Below are positions 1 through 7,622 of a DNA stretch of 10,386 bases, in pieces. How positions within the stretch are numbered: position 1 is the stretch's first letter; every line of letters starts with the position of its first letter. The notes beneath the pieces are model-generated. The model was not told where the DNA came from. It saw only the letters and a list, made by a program, of their open reading frames with translations, and searched no databases. The position numbers were made by a program, and so were the translations under genes. Origin of the DNA: Alphaproteobacteria bacterium (GTDB taxonomy: Bacteria > Pseudomonadota > Alphaproteobacteria > DSM-16000 > Inquilinaceae); NCBI GenBank assembly GCA_029263555.1, contig JAJUFW010000052.1:1-10386 (forward strand), given 5' to 3'.

Positions 1-468
1 GAGGAATCCGGCTTCGTCGCCGTCCTCGAGAACGGCCGGGTGCGCTACCTGAACAAGGTTCTTCCCACCCGGGAGATCCGCTACGACCGCGACATCACCA
101 GCACCCGCATCCCCCATCAGGTGGCGAGCGGCATCGTTCTGCTTTCCGGCTTCTCCGATGAAGCGCTTGCCGCCTATTTCGCCGCCGCGGGCGTCTCGCC
201 CGCCGAGGAGAAGGCGATTTCCGAGAACATCGCCAAGGCGCGTCGCGACGGTGTCTTCACCAATCTCAACGGCGTCGTCGAAGGCGCCGCCGGCGTTTCG
301 GCGCCGATCAGGGACAGCCAGGGGCGCATACCGGCCGCGATCAACATTTCCGGCCCGAAGGAGCGCTTCATCGCCAATCTCGACCGCGTCACGGAAGCGG
401 TCGTGAGAGCCGCGCAGGCCGTTTCGGCCGAGATCGCGCGGCGCAAACCAAGACCGATGTCATCCTAG
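1..468 (+). CDS. IclR-family transcriptional regulator, C-terminal effector domain (5' end outside window)
   Basis: The reading frame is open from base 1 and ends at TAG 466-468, so the start and the N-terminal winged-helix DNA-binding domain lie before the window. The 155 visible residues match the IclR C-terminal effector-binding (GAF-like) domain. Typical features are an early stretch on the effector pocket side, a central helical part, and a late GVVEGAAGVSAPI segment followed by AAINISGP, which is the usual end of IclR domains. IclR proteins bind a small carboxylate or aromatic metabolite and repress or activate a neighbouring catabolic operon. The gene lies 13 nt before the ABC importer gene on the same strand, so it probably controls the transport and catabolic genes that follow and may be co-transcribed with them. 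The effector is unknown; the imported acid or a CoA-pathway intermediate is a reasonable guess. Confidence 0.9.
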   Translation, partial: EESGFVAVLENGRVRYLNKVLPTREIRYDRDITSTRIPHQVASGIVLLSGFSDEALAAYFAAAGVSPAEEKAISENIAKARRDGVFTNLNGVVEGAAGVSAPIRDSQGRIPAAINISGPKERFIANLDRVTEAVVRAAQAVSAEIARRKPRPMSS

Positions 469-481
469 GGAGGGTATCCGT

Positions 482-1594
482 ATGTCCAATTTCCTGACCA
501 GTGCCGCGATCGCCGCTGGGATTCTGTCCCTGTCGGCAACGGCCGGCTTTGCCCAGAGCGTCGAGCTGCCCGACTATTACCCCGACAATTACGACGAGAT
601 CATCGAGGCGTCGCGGTCCGAGGACGGTCTCGTCATCTATTCCAACATGGCCGACAACAACTGGCAGCCGGTCATCGAAGGCTTCCGGGAACGCTATCCC
701 TGGATCAATGTCGAAACCCTGGACCTGGGTTCGGGAACGGTCCATTCCCGATGGGAGGCGGAAGCCGGCAGCGGCTCGCGTAGCGCGGACATACTGGTCT
801 CGGGCGCCAATGACCGGTGGGCGAGCTACGGGCTCGAAGGCGGCCGGATGATGAACTACGCAAGCCCCGAGATCGAGCATCTTCCAGAGTTCGCCAATCC
901 CTACCCTGGCGTCCTGGTGCTGTCGGCGGACCCGCTCGTCATCACCTACAACGCGGCACTGCTGGCGGAAGACGCGCGGCCGACCGGGCTTGCCTCCCTG
1001 GCAGAGGCCGCGGCCGCCGATCCGGGCACCTTCAACGGCCGCATCACCACCTATGACGCCGCGCGCAATTCCTTCGGACTTGCCGCCTGGTGGAACTATC
1101 TCGACGTCAAGGGCGAGGAAGGCTGGAACCATCTGCGCCAGATCGGCCCGATGATCCGGGGCGAGACCTCGGGCGGCCCGATGAACGAGAAGATCGCCAC
1201 CGGCGAGTATGTGATCGGCGTCGCCGTCTCCGGCATCACCATCTTCCCGCGGCTCGAGCAGCCGGGCGGCGAGATCCTGGGCTTCGCCTTCCCCGATGAC
1301 GGCACGATCGTCATGCTGCGCGGCATGGGCATTCCGGAGAATGCCGCCAACCCCAACTCGGCCAAGCTGTTCGTCGACTTCGCGCTGAGCCATGCCGGGC
1401 AGACGCTGATCGGCAAGGGCGGTCTCGTGCCCCTGCGCGAGGACGTGGACGAGAACGAGGTTCGCTACACCTATCAGGGCATCGCGGAGACGATCGGCGA
1501 GGAAAACATGATCATCGCCGGCTTCGACGAGGGGCTGATCACCGACGCCCCCGATTTCGTCAACAAGTGGAACGCGGCGCTTCAGGGCAAGTAA
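482..1594 (+). CDS. ABC transporter periplasmic substrate-binding protein (ferric/organic solute PBP2 type)
   Basis: This is a 370-residue periplasmic binding protein that would capture a solute and deliver it to the permease encoded next. Residues 1-24 look like a Sec signal peptide: a hydrophobic core of Ala, Ile and Leu, then a cleavage site after GFA (A24|Q25). The n-region carries no Lys or Arg, which is unusual. The mature part has a type 2 periplasmic fold pattern: an early VIYSN strand, SADILVSG near 101-108, LVITYNAALL near 152-161 and a C-terminal PxNAALQGK end. This is the family usually labelled Fe(III)-type, but I see no tandem Tyr pair near the site where ferric-binding FbpA proteins hold iron, so an organic ligand is as likely. 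AGGGAGG at 467-473, 8 nt before the ATG, supports this start. A stable hairpin follows the stop codon. Confidence 0.9.
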   Translation: MSNFLTSAAIAAGILSLSATAGFAQSVELPDYYPDNYDEIIEASRSEDGLVIYSNMADNNWQPVIEGFRERYPWINVETLDLGSGTVHSRWEAEAGSGSRSADILVSGANDRWASYGLEGGRMMNYASPEIEHLPEFANPYPGVLVLSADPLVITYNAALLAEDARPTGLASLAEAAAADPGTFNGRITTYDAARNSFGLAAWWNYLDVKGEEGWNHLRQIGPMIRGETSGGPMNEKIATGEYVIGVAVSGITIFPRLEQPGGEILGFAFPDDGTIVMLRGMGIPENAANPNSAKLFVDFALSHAGQTLIGKGGLVPLREDVDENEVRYTYQGIAETIGEENMIIAGFDEGLITDAPDFVNKWNAALQGK

Positions 1595-1605
1595 CCGCCA
1601 TTCCG

Positions 1606-1636
1606 GCGCGGGGCGGGCGTTCCGCCGGCCCCGCGC
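1606..1636 (+). promoter_or_regulatory. Intercistronic stem-loop between binding-protein and permease genes
   Basis: Perfect 9-bp arms GCGCGGGGC (1606-1614) and GCCCCGCGC (1628-1636) enclose a second 4-bp stem, GGCG/CGCC, with a TTC loop at 1620-1622. A single G-G mismatch separates the two stems. The hairpin starts 12 nt after the binding-protein stop codon and ends 21 nt before the permease start. No U-tract follows, so it is not a classical intrinsic terminator. In many ABC importer operons a structure at this place stabilises the upstream mRNA or limits downstream expression, giving binding protein in excess over permease. That role is inferred here. Confidence 0.7.
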
Positions 1637-1657
1637 ACCGACATTGGAACGACGACC

Positions 1658-3376
1658 ATGACAGACCTCTCGGTCCAAAGGGAGGGCATGCCGGTCATCG
1701 ACCGCTCCCGCCTCATCTTCTGGGGCGTGGCGATCCTGACGGCCGTGCTGGTGATCAGCCCCCTCGCCCCGATCATCGTCCAGGCCTTCCTCGACCGCCC
1801 GCTCTACATGAGCGACGCCGGGCTCACCCTCGACAACTTCGCCCGTCTGTTCCGGGAAGCGGGCATGCTGGGGATCTTCCTCAACACGCTCTATTTCGCG
1901 GTCCTGACCATGGCGGTCGCGCAGGTGTTCGGCGCGGTGATGGCGGTGATCATCGGGCGCACCAATCTTCCCGGACGCCAGTGGATCGGCGAGATCTTCG
2001 TCTGGCCGCTGTTCGTCAGCAACCTGGTCATCGCCTTCGGCTGGTTCACGATGTACGGCCCGTCCGGGTTCATCACCCTCGCCGTCCGCTCCTGGATCGG
2101 CGTCGAGCCGTGGAACCTCTATTCGCTGACCGGCATGGGGGTCGTCGCCGGGCTCAGCCAGGCGCCGCTCGCCTATCTCATGTGCCTCGGCGCCGTCACC
2201 AAGGCGGATGCCCAGCTCGAAAGCGCCGCGCGCTCCGTCGGCGCGGGGCCGTTCCGCGCCCTCTGGTCCGTGACCGTGCCCATGATGCGCCCGGCGCTCA
2301 TCTATTCGGCGGTGCTCAACTTCGTCATCGGCATCGAGATGCTCGCCATCCCGCTCCTGTTCGGCGGGCCGAGCGGCATCCAGACCGTGACGACCTTTCT
2401 CTACGACCAGGGCATCAACGCGGCGGTGCGCCCGGAATACGGAATCGTCGGCGCCGCGGCGATCATCCTACTGATGCTGGTCGCGTTTCTCGTCTGGCTG
2501 CAGGGCTTCCTGATGAAGGGAAGCGGCCGCTTCGTGACGGTGCGCGGCAAGGCCAGCCGTCCGTCGGTGCTCGATCTCGGACGCTGGCGCTGGGCGCTCT
2601 TCGCCCTGGTCTTCGCCTTCGTCTTCCTGACCATCATCGCCATCTTCGCCGGCATTTTCCTGCGTTCGGCCGTGACCTTCCTCACGCCGCTCGTTCCCTT
2701 CTGGAAACTGCTGACGACGGCCAATTTCGAGATGATCTTCTCGTCGGCCAACTATGTGCGCTCGATCGTCAATTCGGTGGTCATCGCCCTGGTGGGCGGG
2801 CTGATCGGCACGGCCTTCGTCGCCCTGATCGCGCTCGTTGCGCGGCGGTCCGAATTCCGCTTCGCCCGCCCGCTCGAATACCTGGCGCTGTTTCCGCGCG
2901 CCCTGCCAGGCATCATCGCCGGGCTCGGCTTCTTCTATGCGGTCGTCTGGGTTCCCGGGCTCGACCTGATCCGGGGGACGATCTGGATCCTGATGCTCGC
3001 CTTCATCCTGCGCTACATCCCGATCGGCTTCGGCGCCATCGCGCCAGCCCTTTCCCAGGTGGGAGACGAGCTCGACAAGGGGGCGCGCATCGCCGGCGCG
3101 GACTGGCTGACCACCGTGAGCCGGATCGTCCTGCCGATCCTCAAGCCCGCGCTGTTCTCGTGCTTCGCGTTGCTCTTCATCCACTTCTTCAAGGAGTACG
3201 TGACCGCCGCGTTCCTGTTCCAGCCCGGGTCGGAAATCATCGGCACGACCATGCTGCAGCTCGTGGCACAGGGCGACAACGGTCCCGTCTCCGCCCTCGC
3301 CACCATCCAAGTCATCATCACGGCGGTATTCGTCTTCCTGGCCCGCCGCCTGCTGGGAGCCCGGATCTATGGCTGA
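1658..3376 (+). CDS. ABC transporter permease, two fused transmembrane domains
   Basis: A 572-residue inner-membrane protein that would form the whole translocation channel, because it contains two binding-protein-dependent permease domains in tandem. Each half has about six hydrophobic segments; the first starts near residue 19 and the second near 312, joined by a basic linker around 287-310. Each half carries an EAA loop for docking the ATPase: LESAARSVGAG...P at about 187-212 and LDKGARIAGAD...P at about 472-497. This arrangement is typical of ferric (FbpB/SfuB), thiamine and related importers. The start at 1658 has a modest GGAAC 7 nt upstream. An internal ATG at 1688 follows a stronger AGGGAGG only 2 nt away, so a start 10 residues later is possible. 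The 3' end overlaps the ATPase gene by 8 nt, which implies translational coupling. Confidence 0.92.
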   Translation: MTDLSVQREGMPVIDRSRLIFWGVAILTAVLVISPLAPIIVQAFLDRPLYMSDAGLTLDNFARLFREAGMLGIFLNTLYFAVLTMAVAQVFGAVMAVIIGRTNLPGRQWIGEIFVWPLFVSNLVIAFGWFTMYGPSGFITLAVRSWIGVEPWNLYSLTGMGVVAGLSQAPLAYLMCLGAVTKADAQLESAARSVGAGPFRALWSVTVPMMRPALIYSAVLNFVIGIEMLAIPLLFGGPSGIQTVTTFLYDQGINAAVRPEYGIVGAAAIILLMLVAFLVWLQGFLMKGSGRFVTVRGKASRPSVLDLGRWRWALFALVFAFVFLTIIAIFAGIFLRSAVTFLTPLVPFWKLLTTANFEMIFSSANYVRSIVNSVVIALVGGLIGTAFVALIALVARRSEFRFARPLEYLALFPRALPGIIAGLGFFYAVVWVPGLDLIRGTIWILMLAFILRYIPIGFGAIAPALSQVGDELDKGARIAGADWLTTVSRIVLPILKPALFSCFALLFIHFFKEYVTAAFLFQPGSEIIGTTMLQLVAQGDNGPVSALATIQVIITAVFVFLARRLLGARIYG

Positions 3377-4445
3377 TCTCGTCCTCGACCATCTCACCAT
3401 CCAGTACGGAGACGTAAAGGCCGTCGACGACGTCTCCATCTCCGTCGCATCGGGGGAATTCCTGACGCTGCTCGGCCCGTCCGGCTGCGGCAAGTCCACC
3501 ACGCTGTTCTCCATCGCCGGCCTGAACAAGGCGACGTCGGGGAGCATCAGGATGGGCGACAAGGTGCTGTTCGACGGCGCCACCAACACCTTCGTCCCGC
3601 CTGAGCATCGCAATATCGGCCTCGTCTTCCAGAGCTACGCGCTTTGGCCGCACATGACGGTCGCCGAGAATCTCGCCTTCCCCCTGAAGCTTCGCCGGCT
3701 GGGCAAGACCGAGCGGGACGAGCGCATCGCCGAGGCGCTCAAGCTCGTCGAAATGACGCGCTATGCCGACCGCTATCCTTACGAGCTTTCCGGCGGCCAG
3801 CAGCAGCGCGTCGCGCTTGCCCGTGCGCTTGTGTACCGCCCGAGCCTGCTGCTGCTGGACGAGCCGCTGTCCAATCTGGACGCCAAGCTGCGCGAGCGGG
3901 CGCGGGTCTGGCTGCGCGAGCTTCAGGAACGCCTCAACGTCACCACCATCTACGTGACCCACGACCAGGCGGAAGCGCTCGCGGTCTCTGACCGAATCGC
4001 GGTGATGAGCATGGGGCATTTGCGGCAACTCGGCACGCCGAAGGAAATCTACGAACGTCCCGCGGACTCCTTCGTCGCCGACTTCATCGGGTCCTCGAAC
4101 TTCCTGGCCGGGCGGATGGTCCAACAGGAGGCATCCCACGCCGTGGTCGAGCTGAAGAACGGTACCCGCCTCCGCACCGCCCCCGGGCAGGCCCGGAGCG
4201 ACGGCTCCCTCGTGGTCGCCATCCGCCCGGAGCGCATCGAGATCGTGCCCGAGCTGTGCGAGAACAGCTTCCTCGCCGAGATCGGCACCGGCACCTATCT
4301 CGGATCGATCTACCAGTACCACGTGACCATCGCCGATACCGAGCTGCGGATCCAGACCGCGCGGGAGCTGCCGCCGGGCCCCGTGCATCTGCGGATTCCC
4401 CCGGAGGCGACCGCCGTCTATGCCGAAGCGCCCGGCGAATATTGA
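3369..4445 (+). CDS. ABC transporter ATP-binding protein (MalK/PotA-like, with TOBE-type C-terminus)
   Basis: A 358-residue cytoplasmic ATPase that powers the importer. All nucleotide-binding motifs are intact: Walker A GPSGCGKST at 36-44, Q-loop Gln88 in VFQSYALWPHMTV, signature LSGGQQQR at 140-147, Walker B LLLLDEP at 160-166 and switch His198 in VTHDQAEAL. After the ATPase core, GTPKEIYERP and a FIGSSNF segment lead into a C-terminal TOBE-like part with VAIRPERIEIV, as in the CUT1/MOI (maltose, spermidine, ferric) ATPases. The start overlaps the permease stop by 8 nt and has GGGAG at 3355-3359, 9 nt upstream. Length is usual for the family. Together with the two preceding genes it makes a complete importer, and the tight spacing to the CoA-transferase gene links import to catabolism. 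Confidence 0.95.
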   Translation: MADLVLDHLTIQYGDVKAVDDVSISVASGEFLTLLGPSGCGKSTTLFSIAGLNKATSGSIRMGDKVLFDGATNTFVPPEHRNIGLVFQSYALWPHMTVAENLAFPLKLRRLGKTERDERIAEALKLVEMTRYADRYPYELSGGQQQRVALARALVYRPSLLLLDEPLSNLDAKLRERARVWLRELQERLNVTTIYVTHDQAEALAVSDRIAVMSMGHLRQLGTPKEIYERPADSFVADFIGSSNFLAGRMVQQEASHAVVELKNGTRLRTAPGQARSDGSLVVAIRPERIEIVPELCENSFLAEIGTGTYLGSIYQYHVTIADTELRIQTARELPPGPVHLRIPPEATAVYAEAPGEY

Positions 4446-4461
4446 GGCGGAAGAAGGAACC

Positions 4462-5682
4462 ATGCAGAAGAATCAGACGATCCGCTTCGATCCCGGCAGC
4501 ACGGGGCCGCTCGCCGGCGTGCGCGTGCTCGACCTCTCCCGGCTAGTCGCCGGCAACATGCTATCGTTGCAGCTCGGCGATTTCGGCGCCGACGTGATCA
4601 AGATCGAGCCCCCCTCCGGCGACCCCTTGCGCGACTGGAAGGACGAAGGGCAATCGCTGCACTGGAAGACCTACGGGCGGAACAAGCGCTCGGTCATGCT
4701 CAACCTGCGGGAGCCCGGCGCCATGGCGGCGCTGAAGGCCCTCGTGCCGGGCGCCGACGTCTTCATCGAGAACTACCGGCCCGGCACCCTGGAAAAGATG
4801 GGGCTGGGGCCGGAGGTGTTGCACGCGATCAATCCGCGGCTCATCATCGTTCGCATATCGGGCTTCGGCCAGACGGGGCCCTATGCGCAGCACCCGGGAT
4901 TCGGGACGCTGGTCGAGGCCATGAGCGGCTTTGCCGCCCGCACCGGCTTCCCCGACCGCGAACCGGTGCTGCCGCCGCTGGCACTGGCAGACATGATTTC
5001 CGGCATCTTCGGGGCGCAGGCCGTCACCATGGCCCTGCTCGCCCGCGAGAAGGGCCATGCCGGCGGGCAGGTCATCGATCTTTCGCTGCTTGAGCCGATG
5101 TTCTCGGTTCTGGGCCCGGAAGCGGCGATCTACAAGCTCACCGGAAAGGTCAAGGAACGCGTGGGCAGCGCATCCAATACGACCGCGCCACGCAACGTCT
5201 ACCGCTGTCGCGACGGCAAATACATCGCGCTGTCGGGTTCCACCCAGACCGTTGCCATGCGCATCTTCGATGCGATCGGTCGGCCGGACATGAAGGACGA
5301 CCCTCGCTTCCGCACCAATGCCGACCGGCTGCGGCATCGGGCGGAGGTGGATGCGGCGCTCGGCGCCTGGTTCGCCGAGCGCACCCGCGACGAGGCGCTT
5401 GCGTCGATGCGAGCGGCGGGCGCCACGGTCGGGCCGGTCTACGACATCGCCGACATCGTATCCGACCCGCATTTCAACGAGCGCGGGATCATCGTCGACG
5501 TGGAGGACGCCGACAACGGCACGCTTCCCATGCACAACATCCTGCCCCGCCTGTCGCAAACCCCCGGCGTATGGCGACGTCCGGCGCCGCGCCTGGGCGA
5601 GCACACACGGGAAGTCCTCGTCGAGGCCGGCCTTCCGGAGGAAGAGATCGCGGCCCTGACCGGGGAGGAACAGGGCACATGA
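4462..5682 (+). CDS. CaiB/BaiF (class III) CoA-transferase
   Basis: A 406-residue cytoplasmic enzyme expected to move CoA from a donor such as succinyl-CoA to a carboxylic acid, activating it. Family features are GPLAGVRVLDLSRLVAG at the start, LGDFGADVIKIEPP near 38-51, the GRNKRSVMLNL segment near 72-82, and IENYRPGTLEKMGLG near 102-116. The catalytic Asp appears to be Asp177 in LALADMISG, the position of the Asp that forms the acyl anhydride in formyl-CoA transferase. RISGFGQTGPY near 131-141 and a C-terminal PAPRLGEHTREVL also fit. I chose ATG 4462, with AAGGA 3 nt upstream. An in-frame ATG at 4420 lies inside the ATPase gene and would add 14 unlike-family residues, though GGAGG stands 12 nt before it. 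The stop overlaps the lyase start as ATGA. Substrate is unknown; malate, citramalate or a related acid would suit the following lyase. Confidence 0.93.
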   Translation: MQKNQTIRFDPGSTGPLAGVRVLDLSRLVAGNMLSLQLGDFGADVIKIEPPSGDPLRDWKDEGQSLHWKTYGRNKRSVMLNLREPGAMAALKALVPGADVFIENYRPGTLEKMGLGPEVLHAINPRLIIVRISGFGQTGPYAQHPGFGTLVEAMSGFAARTGFPDREPVLPPLALADMISGIFGAQAVTMALLAREKGHAGGQVIDLSLLEPMFSVLGPEAAIYKLTGKVKERVGSASNTTAPRNVYRCRDGKYIALSGSTQTVAMRIFDAIGRPDMKDDPRFRTNADRLRHRAEVDAALGAWFAERTRDEALASMRAAGATVGPVYDIADIVSDPHFNERGIIVDVEDADNGTLPMHNILPRLSQTPGVWRRPAPRLGEHTREVLVEAGLPEEEIAALTGEEQGT

Positions 5683-6551
5683 TCATCCGCTCCCTCCTCT
5701 ACGTGCCCGGCAGCAACGAGCGCTTCGTCGAGAAGGCCTACAGCCGGGGCGCCGACGCCATCATCATCGACCTCGAGGATGCCGTCGCGCCGTCGATGAA
5801 AACGGCGGCGCGGGAAGCCCTCGGCAGGAGCGTTCCCCTTGCCGCACAGGGGGGCGCGCCGGTCTTCGTCCGCATCAACGCCACGCCCGACCGCCTGCGG
5901 GAGGATGCGGAGGCCGCATGCCGCGCCGGGGCGTTCGGCCTGTACATCCCCAAGGTATCGAGCCCGCGAGAGCTGGAGGAGATCGCCGATTTCCTCGAGC
6001 CCCTCGAACGCTCGCTCAAGCGCGATCCCCTCCGTTTCGTGCCGCTGATCGAGACGCCGGGCGGCGTGCTCGAGGCGGCCGCCATCGCGCGGGCCCCCCG
6101 GGTCCTGGCCGTGAGCGGGGGTGGGGAGGATCTCGCCACCTCCATGGGCGCCCAGCCGGCGCCGCAGGTCCTGAGCCTGCCCAAGCAGCTGATCCACCTC
6201 GCGGCGAAGGCCGCGGGCGTCCTCTCCTTCGGGCTGCTGCGCACGGTGGCCGACTACAAGGACATCGACGGCATGCGCGCGGCGGCGCAGGAAGCGCGGA
6301 TGTTCGGCTTCGACGGGGCGAGCTGCATTCATCCCTCGATCGTGCCGATCCTGAACGCCGCCTTCTCCCCGTCCGACAGCGAGATCGCCTGGGCGCAGCG
6401 CGTGATCGCGGCCGATGAGCAGGCGACCCGGGAAGGGCGCGGGGCCTATCTGGTCGACGGGCAGTTCGTCGACGCCCCCATCGTCGCCCGCGCGCGTGCC
6501 GTGCTCGCGCTGGCGCAGGACAAGCCGACGCCGAAAACCGACACGGAATAA
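5679..6551 (+). CDS. CitE/HpcH-HpaI family CoA-ester lyase (citramalyl/malyl-CoA lyase-like)
   Basis: A 290-residue TIM-barrel enzyme expected to cleave a beta-hydroxyacyl-CoA into acetyl-CoA (or another acyl-CoA) and a 2-oxo acid, with Mg2+. It opens with RSLLYVPGSNERF, then DLEDAV at 31-36, Arg65 in FVRIN, Glu125 in PLIETPGGV, and Glu150-Asp151 in GGGEDLATSMG. Glu125 and Asp151 are the expected metal ligands and Arg65 the substrate-binding Arg of CitE-like proteins. IHPSIVPILNAAFSPS is the typical late motif. It is a stand-alone lyase: no citrate lyase alpha or gamma subunit lies nearby. The ATG overlaps the CoA-transferase stop by 4 nt, with GGAGG at 5664-5668, 10 nt upstream. Such coupling strongly suggests that the transferase makes the CoA ester that this enzyme splits. 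Which ester is not decided by the sequence. Confidence 0.9.
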   Translation: MIIRSLLYVPGSNERFVEKAYSRGADAIIIDLEDAVAPSMKTAAREALGRSVPLAAQGGAPVFVRINATPDRLREDAEAACRAGAFGLYIPKVSSPRELEEIADFLEPLERSLKRDPLRFVPLIETPGGVLEAAAIARAPRVLAVSGGGEDLATSMGAQPAPQVLSLPKQLIHLAAKAAGVLSFGLLRTVADYKDIDGMRAAAQEARMFGFDGASCIHPSIVPILNAAFSPSDSEIAWAQRVIAADEQATREGRGAYLVDGQFVDAPIVARARAVLALAQDKPTPKTDTE

Positions 6552-6554
6552 GCC

Positions 6555-7568
6555 ATGCCGACACAGACTGCCGCAGCAGGCCATGAGAGCCGCGGCCGCC
6601 GGGTTCTCGTCACGCACAACACGATCGCCCGAAGCGCCATCGAGCTCCTCAACGCCCACGGTATCGAGGTCTTCTTCTCTCCCCCCTACGATCCTTCCGC
6701 GCGCGTCGCCGAACGATGCGCGGCCCTGGAAGTCGACGCCATCATGGTGCGGCAGGGGCGCATCGACGCCGAGGTGATCGGCGCGTCACCGAGGCTAAAA
6801 GTCATCGTCAAGCATGGCGTGGGCGTCGACAACATCGACATCGCCGCGGCGGAAGCCCGCGGCATTCCCGTCCTGCGCTCCATGGGATCGAATGCCCGCG
6901 CCGTCGCCGAGCACGCGATCGCCATGGCGCTCGCGCTCCTGAAACACCTCGCTCCCCTCGACCGCGCGGTGAAGGGCGGCGCCTGGCCCAAGCCCAGCTT
7001 CATCGGCCGCGACATCGCCGGATCGGTGATCGGTCTTGTCGGCTTCGGTGCCATAGGCCGGGAAACGGCTCGCCTGGCCTCGGCGCTCGGCATGGACGTG
7101 CTGGTCCACGATCCGCAGGCCGCAGACGAGGTCGCTCGCTCCGGTTTTGCGGCCACGCCCAGCCTCGACGCCCTTCTCGCCGCCGCGGACATTGTCAGCC
7201 TCCACTGCCCGCTGACCAAGGACACCCGACACCTCATCAACGCCGAGCGGCTCGCCGCGATGAAGCGGGACGCGTTCCTGATCAATACCGCGCGCGGCGG
7301 CATCATCGACGAGGATGCCCTATTCCAGGCCCTGCGCCAGGGCACAATCGCGGGCGCGGCTCTCGACAGCTTCGCCACGGAACCGCCGCCCGCCGACAGT
7401 CCCCTCTGGACGCTCGACAACCTGATCGTGACGCCGCACATCGCCGGCGTGACGGCGGGTTCGGCCCGCGCTATGGCCGAGATCGCGGCGCGGCACATCA
7501 TCTCCGTCCTGGACGGCAATCCGCCCGACAGCCGAAGCCTCGCGCGGGCGACCGACCTCGCCGTCTAG
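6555..7568 (+). CDS. D-isomer-specific 2-hydroxyacid dehydrogenase (SerA/glyoxylate reductase-like)
   Basis: A 337-residue NAD(P)-dependent dehydrogenase interconverting a 2-hydroxy acid and a 2-oxo acid. The N-terminal substrate domain contains KHGVGVDNID near 87-95. The Rossmann domain has GLVGFGAIG with GxGxxG at 163-168, then Asp187 in LVHDP, which suggests NAD preference. The catalytic set is complete: Arg247 in INTARGG, Glu276 in SFATEPP and His295 in TPHIAG. It lacks the C-terminal ACT domain of longer phosphoglycerate dehydrogenases, so a role in serine synthesis is not implied. It follows the lyase gene by 3 nt with only a weak GGAA upstream, consistent with translational coupling. 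In this operon it may reduce the glyoxylate or other oxo acid made by the lyase, or oxidise a hydroxy acid to feed the RraA-like aldolase. Confidence 0.9.
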   Translation: MPTQTAAAGHESRGRRVLVTHNTIARSAIELLNAHGIEVFFSPPYDPSARVAERCAALEVDAIMVRQGRIDAEVIGASPRLKVIVKHGVGVDNIDIAAAEARGIPVLRSMGSNARAVAEHAIAMALALLKHLAPLDRAVKGGAWPKPSFIGRDIAGSVIGLVGFGAIGRETARLASALGMDVLVHDPQAADEVARSGFAATPSLDALLAAADIVSLHCPLTKDTRHLINAERLAAMKRDAFLINTARGGIIDEDALFQALRQGTIAGAALDSFATEPPPADSPLWTLDNLIVTPHIAGVTAGSARAMAEIAARHIISVLDGNPPDSRSLARATDLAV

Positions 7569-7575
7569 CCCCTGC

Positions 7576-7612
7576 CCTTCTTCGTTTCTTCCCGGCATTC
7601 ACTTCAAGAAGG
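7576..7612 (+). promoter_or_regulatory. Possible Shine-Dalgarno-pairing inverted repeat before the aldolase gene
   Basis: CCTTCTT (7576-7582) is perfectly complementary to AAGAAGG (7606-7612), with a 23-nt loop. The right arm is most of the ribosome binding site AAGAAGGA of the gene that starts at 7623, so pairing could lower its translation. Seven pairs with a long loop is weak and may be chance. Confidence 0.25.
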
Positions 7613-7622
7613 ATCTCAAGAG

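Noticed and set aside
1606..1636. Intrinsic terminator after the binding-protein gene
   Set aside because: The stem is strong but no U-run follows, and the permease and ATPase genes continue the same system 21 nt later.
389..1678. Long minus-strand open frame opposite the binding-protein gene
   Set aside because: Translation is Arg/Gly/Asp-rich with no family motif; it mirrors high-GC codon use of the real plus-strand gene.
1567..3417. Long plus-strand open frame in another frame over the permease gene
   Set aside because: Very rich in Arg, Pro, His and Gly with no hydrophobic segments; the 1658-3376 frame encodes a clear permease.
2468..4463. Two long minus-strand frames opposite the permease and ATPase genes
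   Set aside because: Both lie fully antisense to genes with intact motifs and show no recognisable domain.
6555..7568. Serine biosynthesis phosphoglycerate dehydrogenase (serA)
   Set aside because: No C-terminal ACT domain and a catabolic operon setting; only the general 2-hydroxyacid dehydrogenase family is supported.
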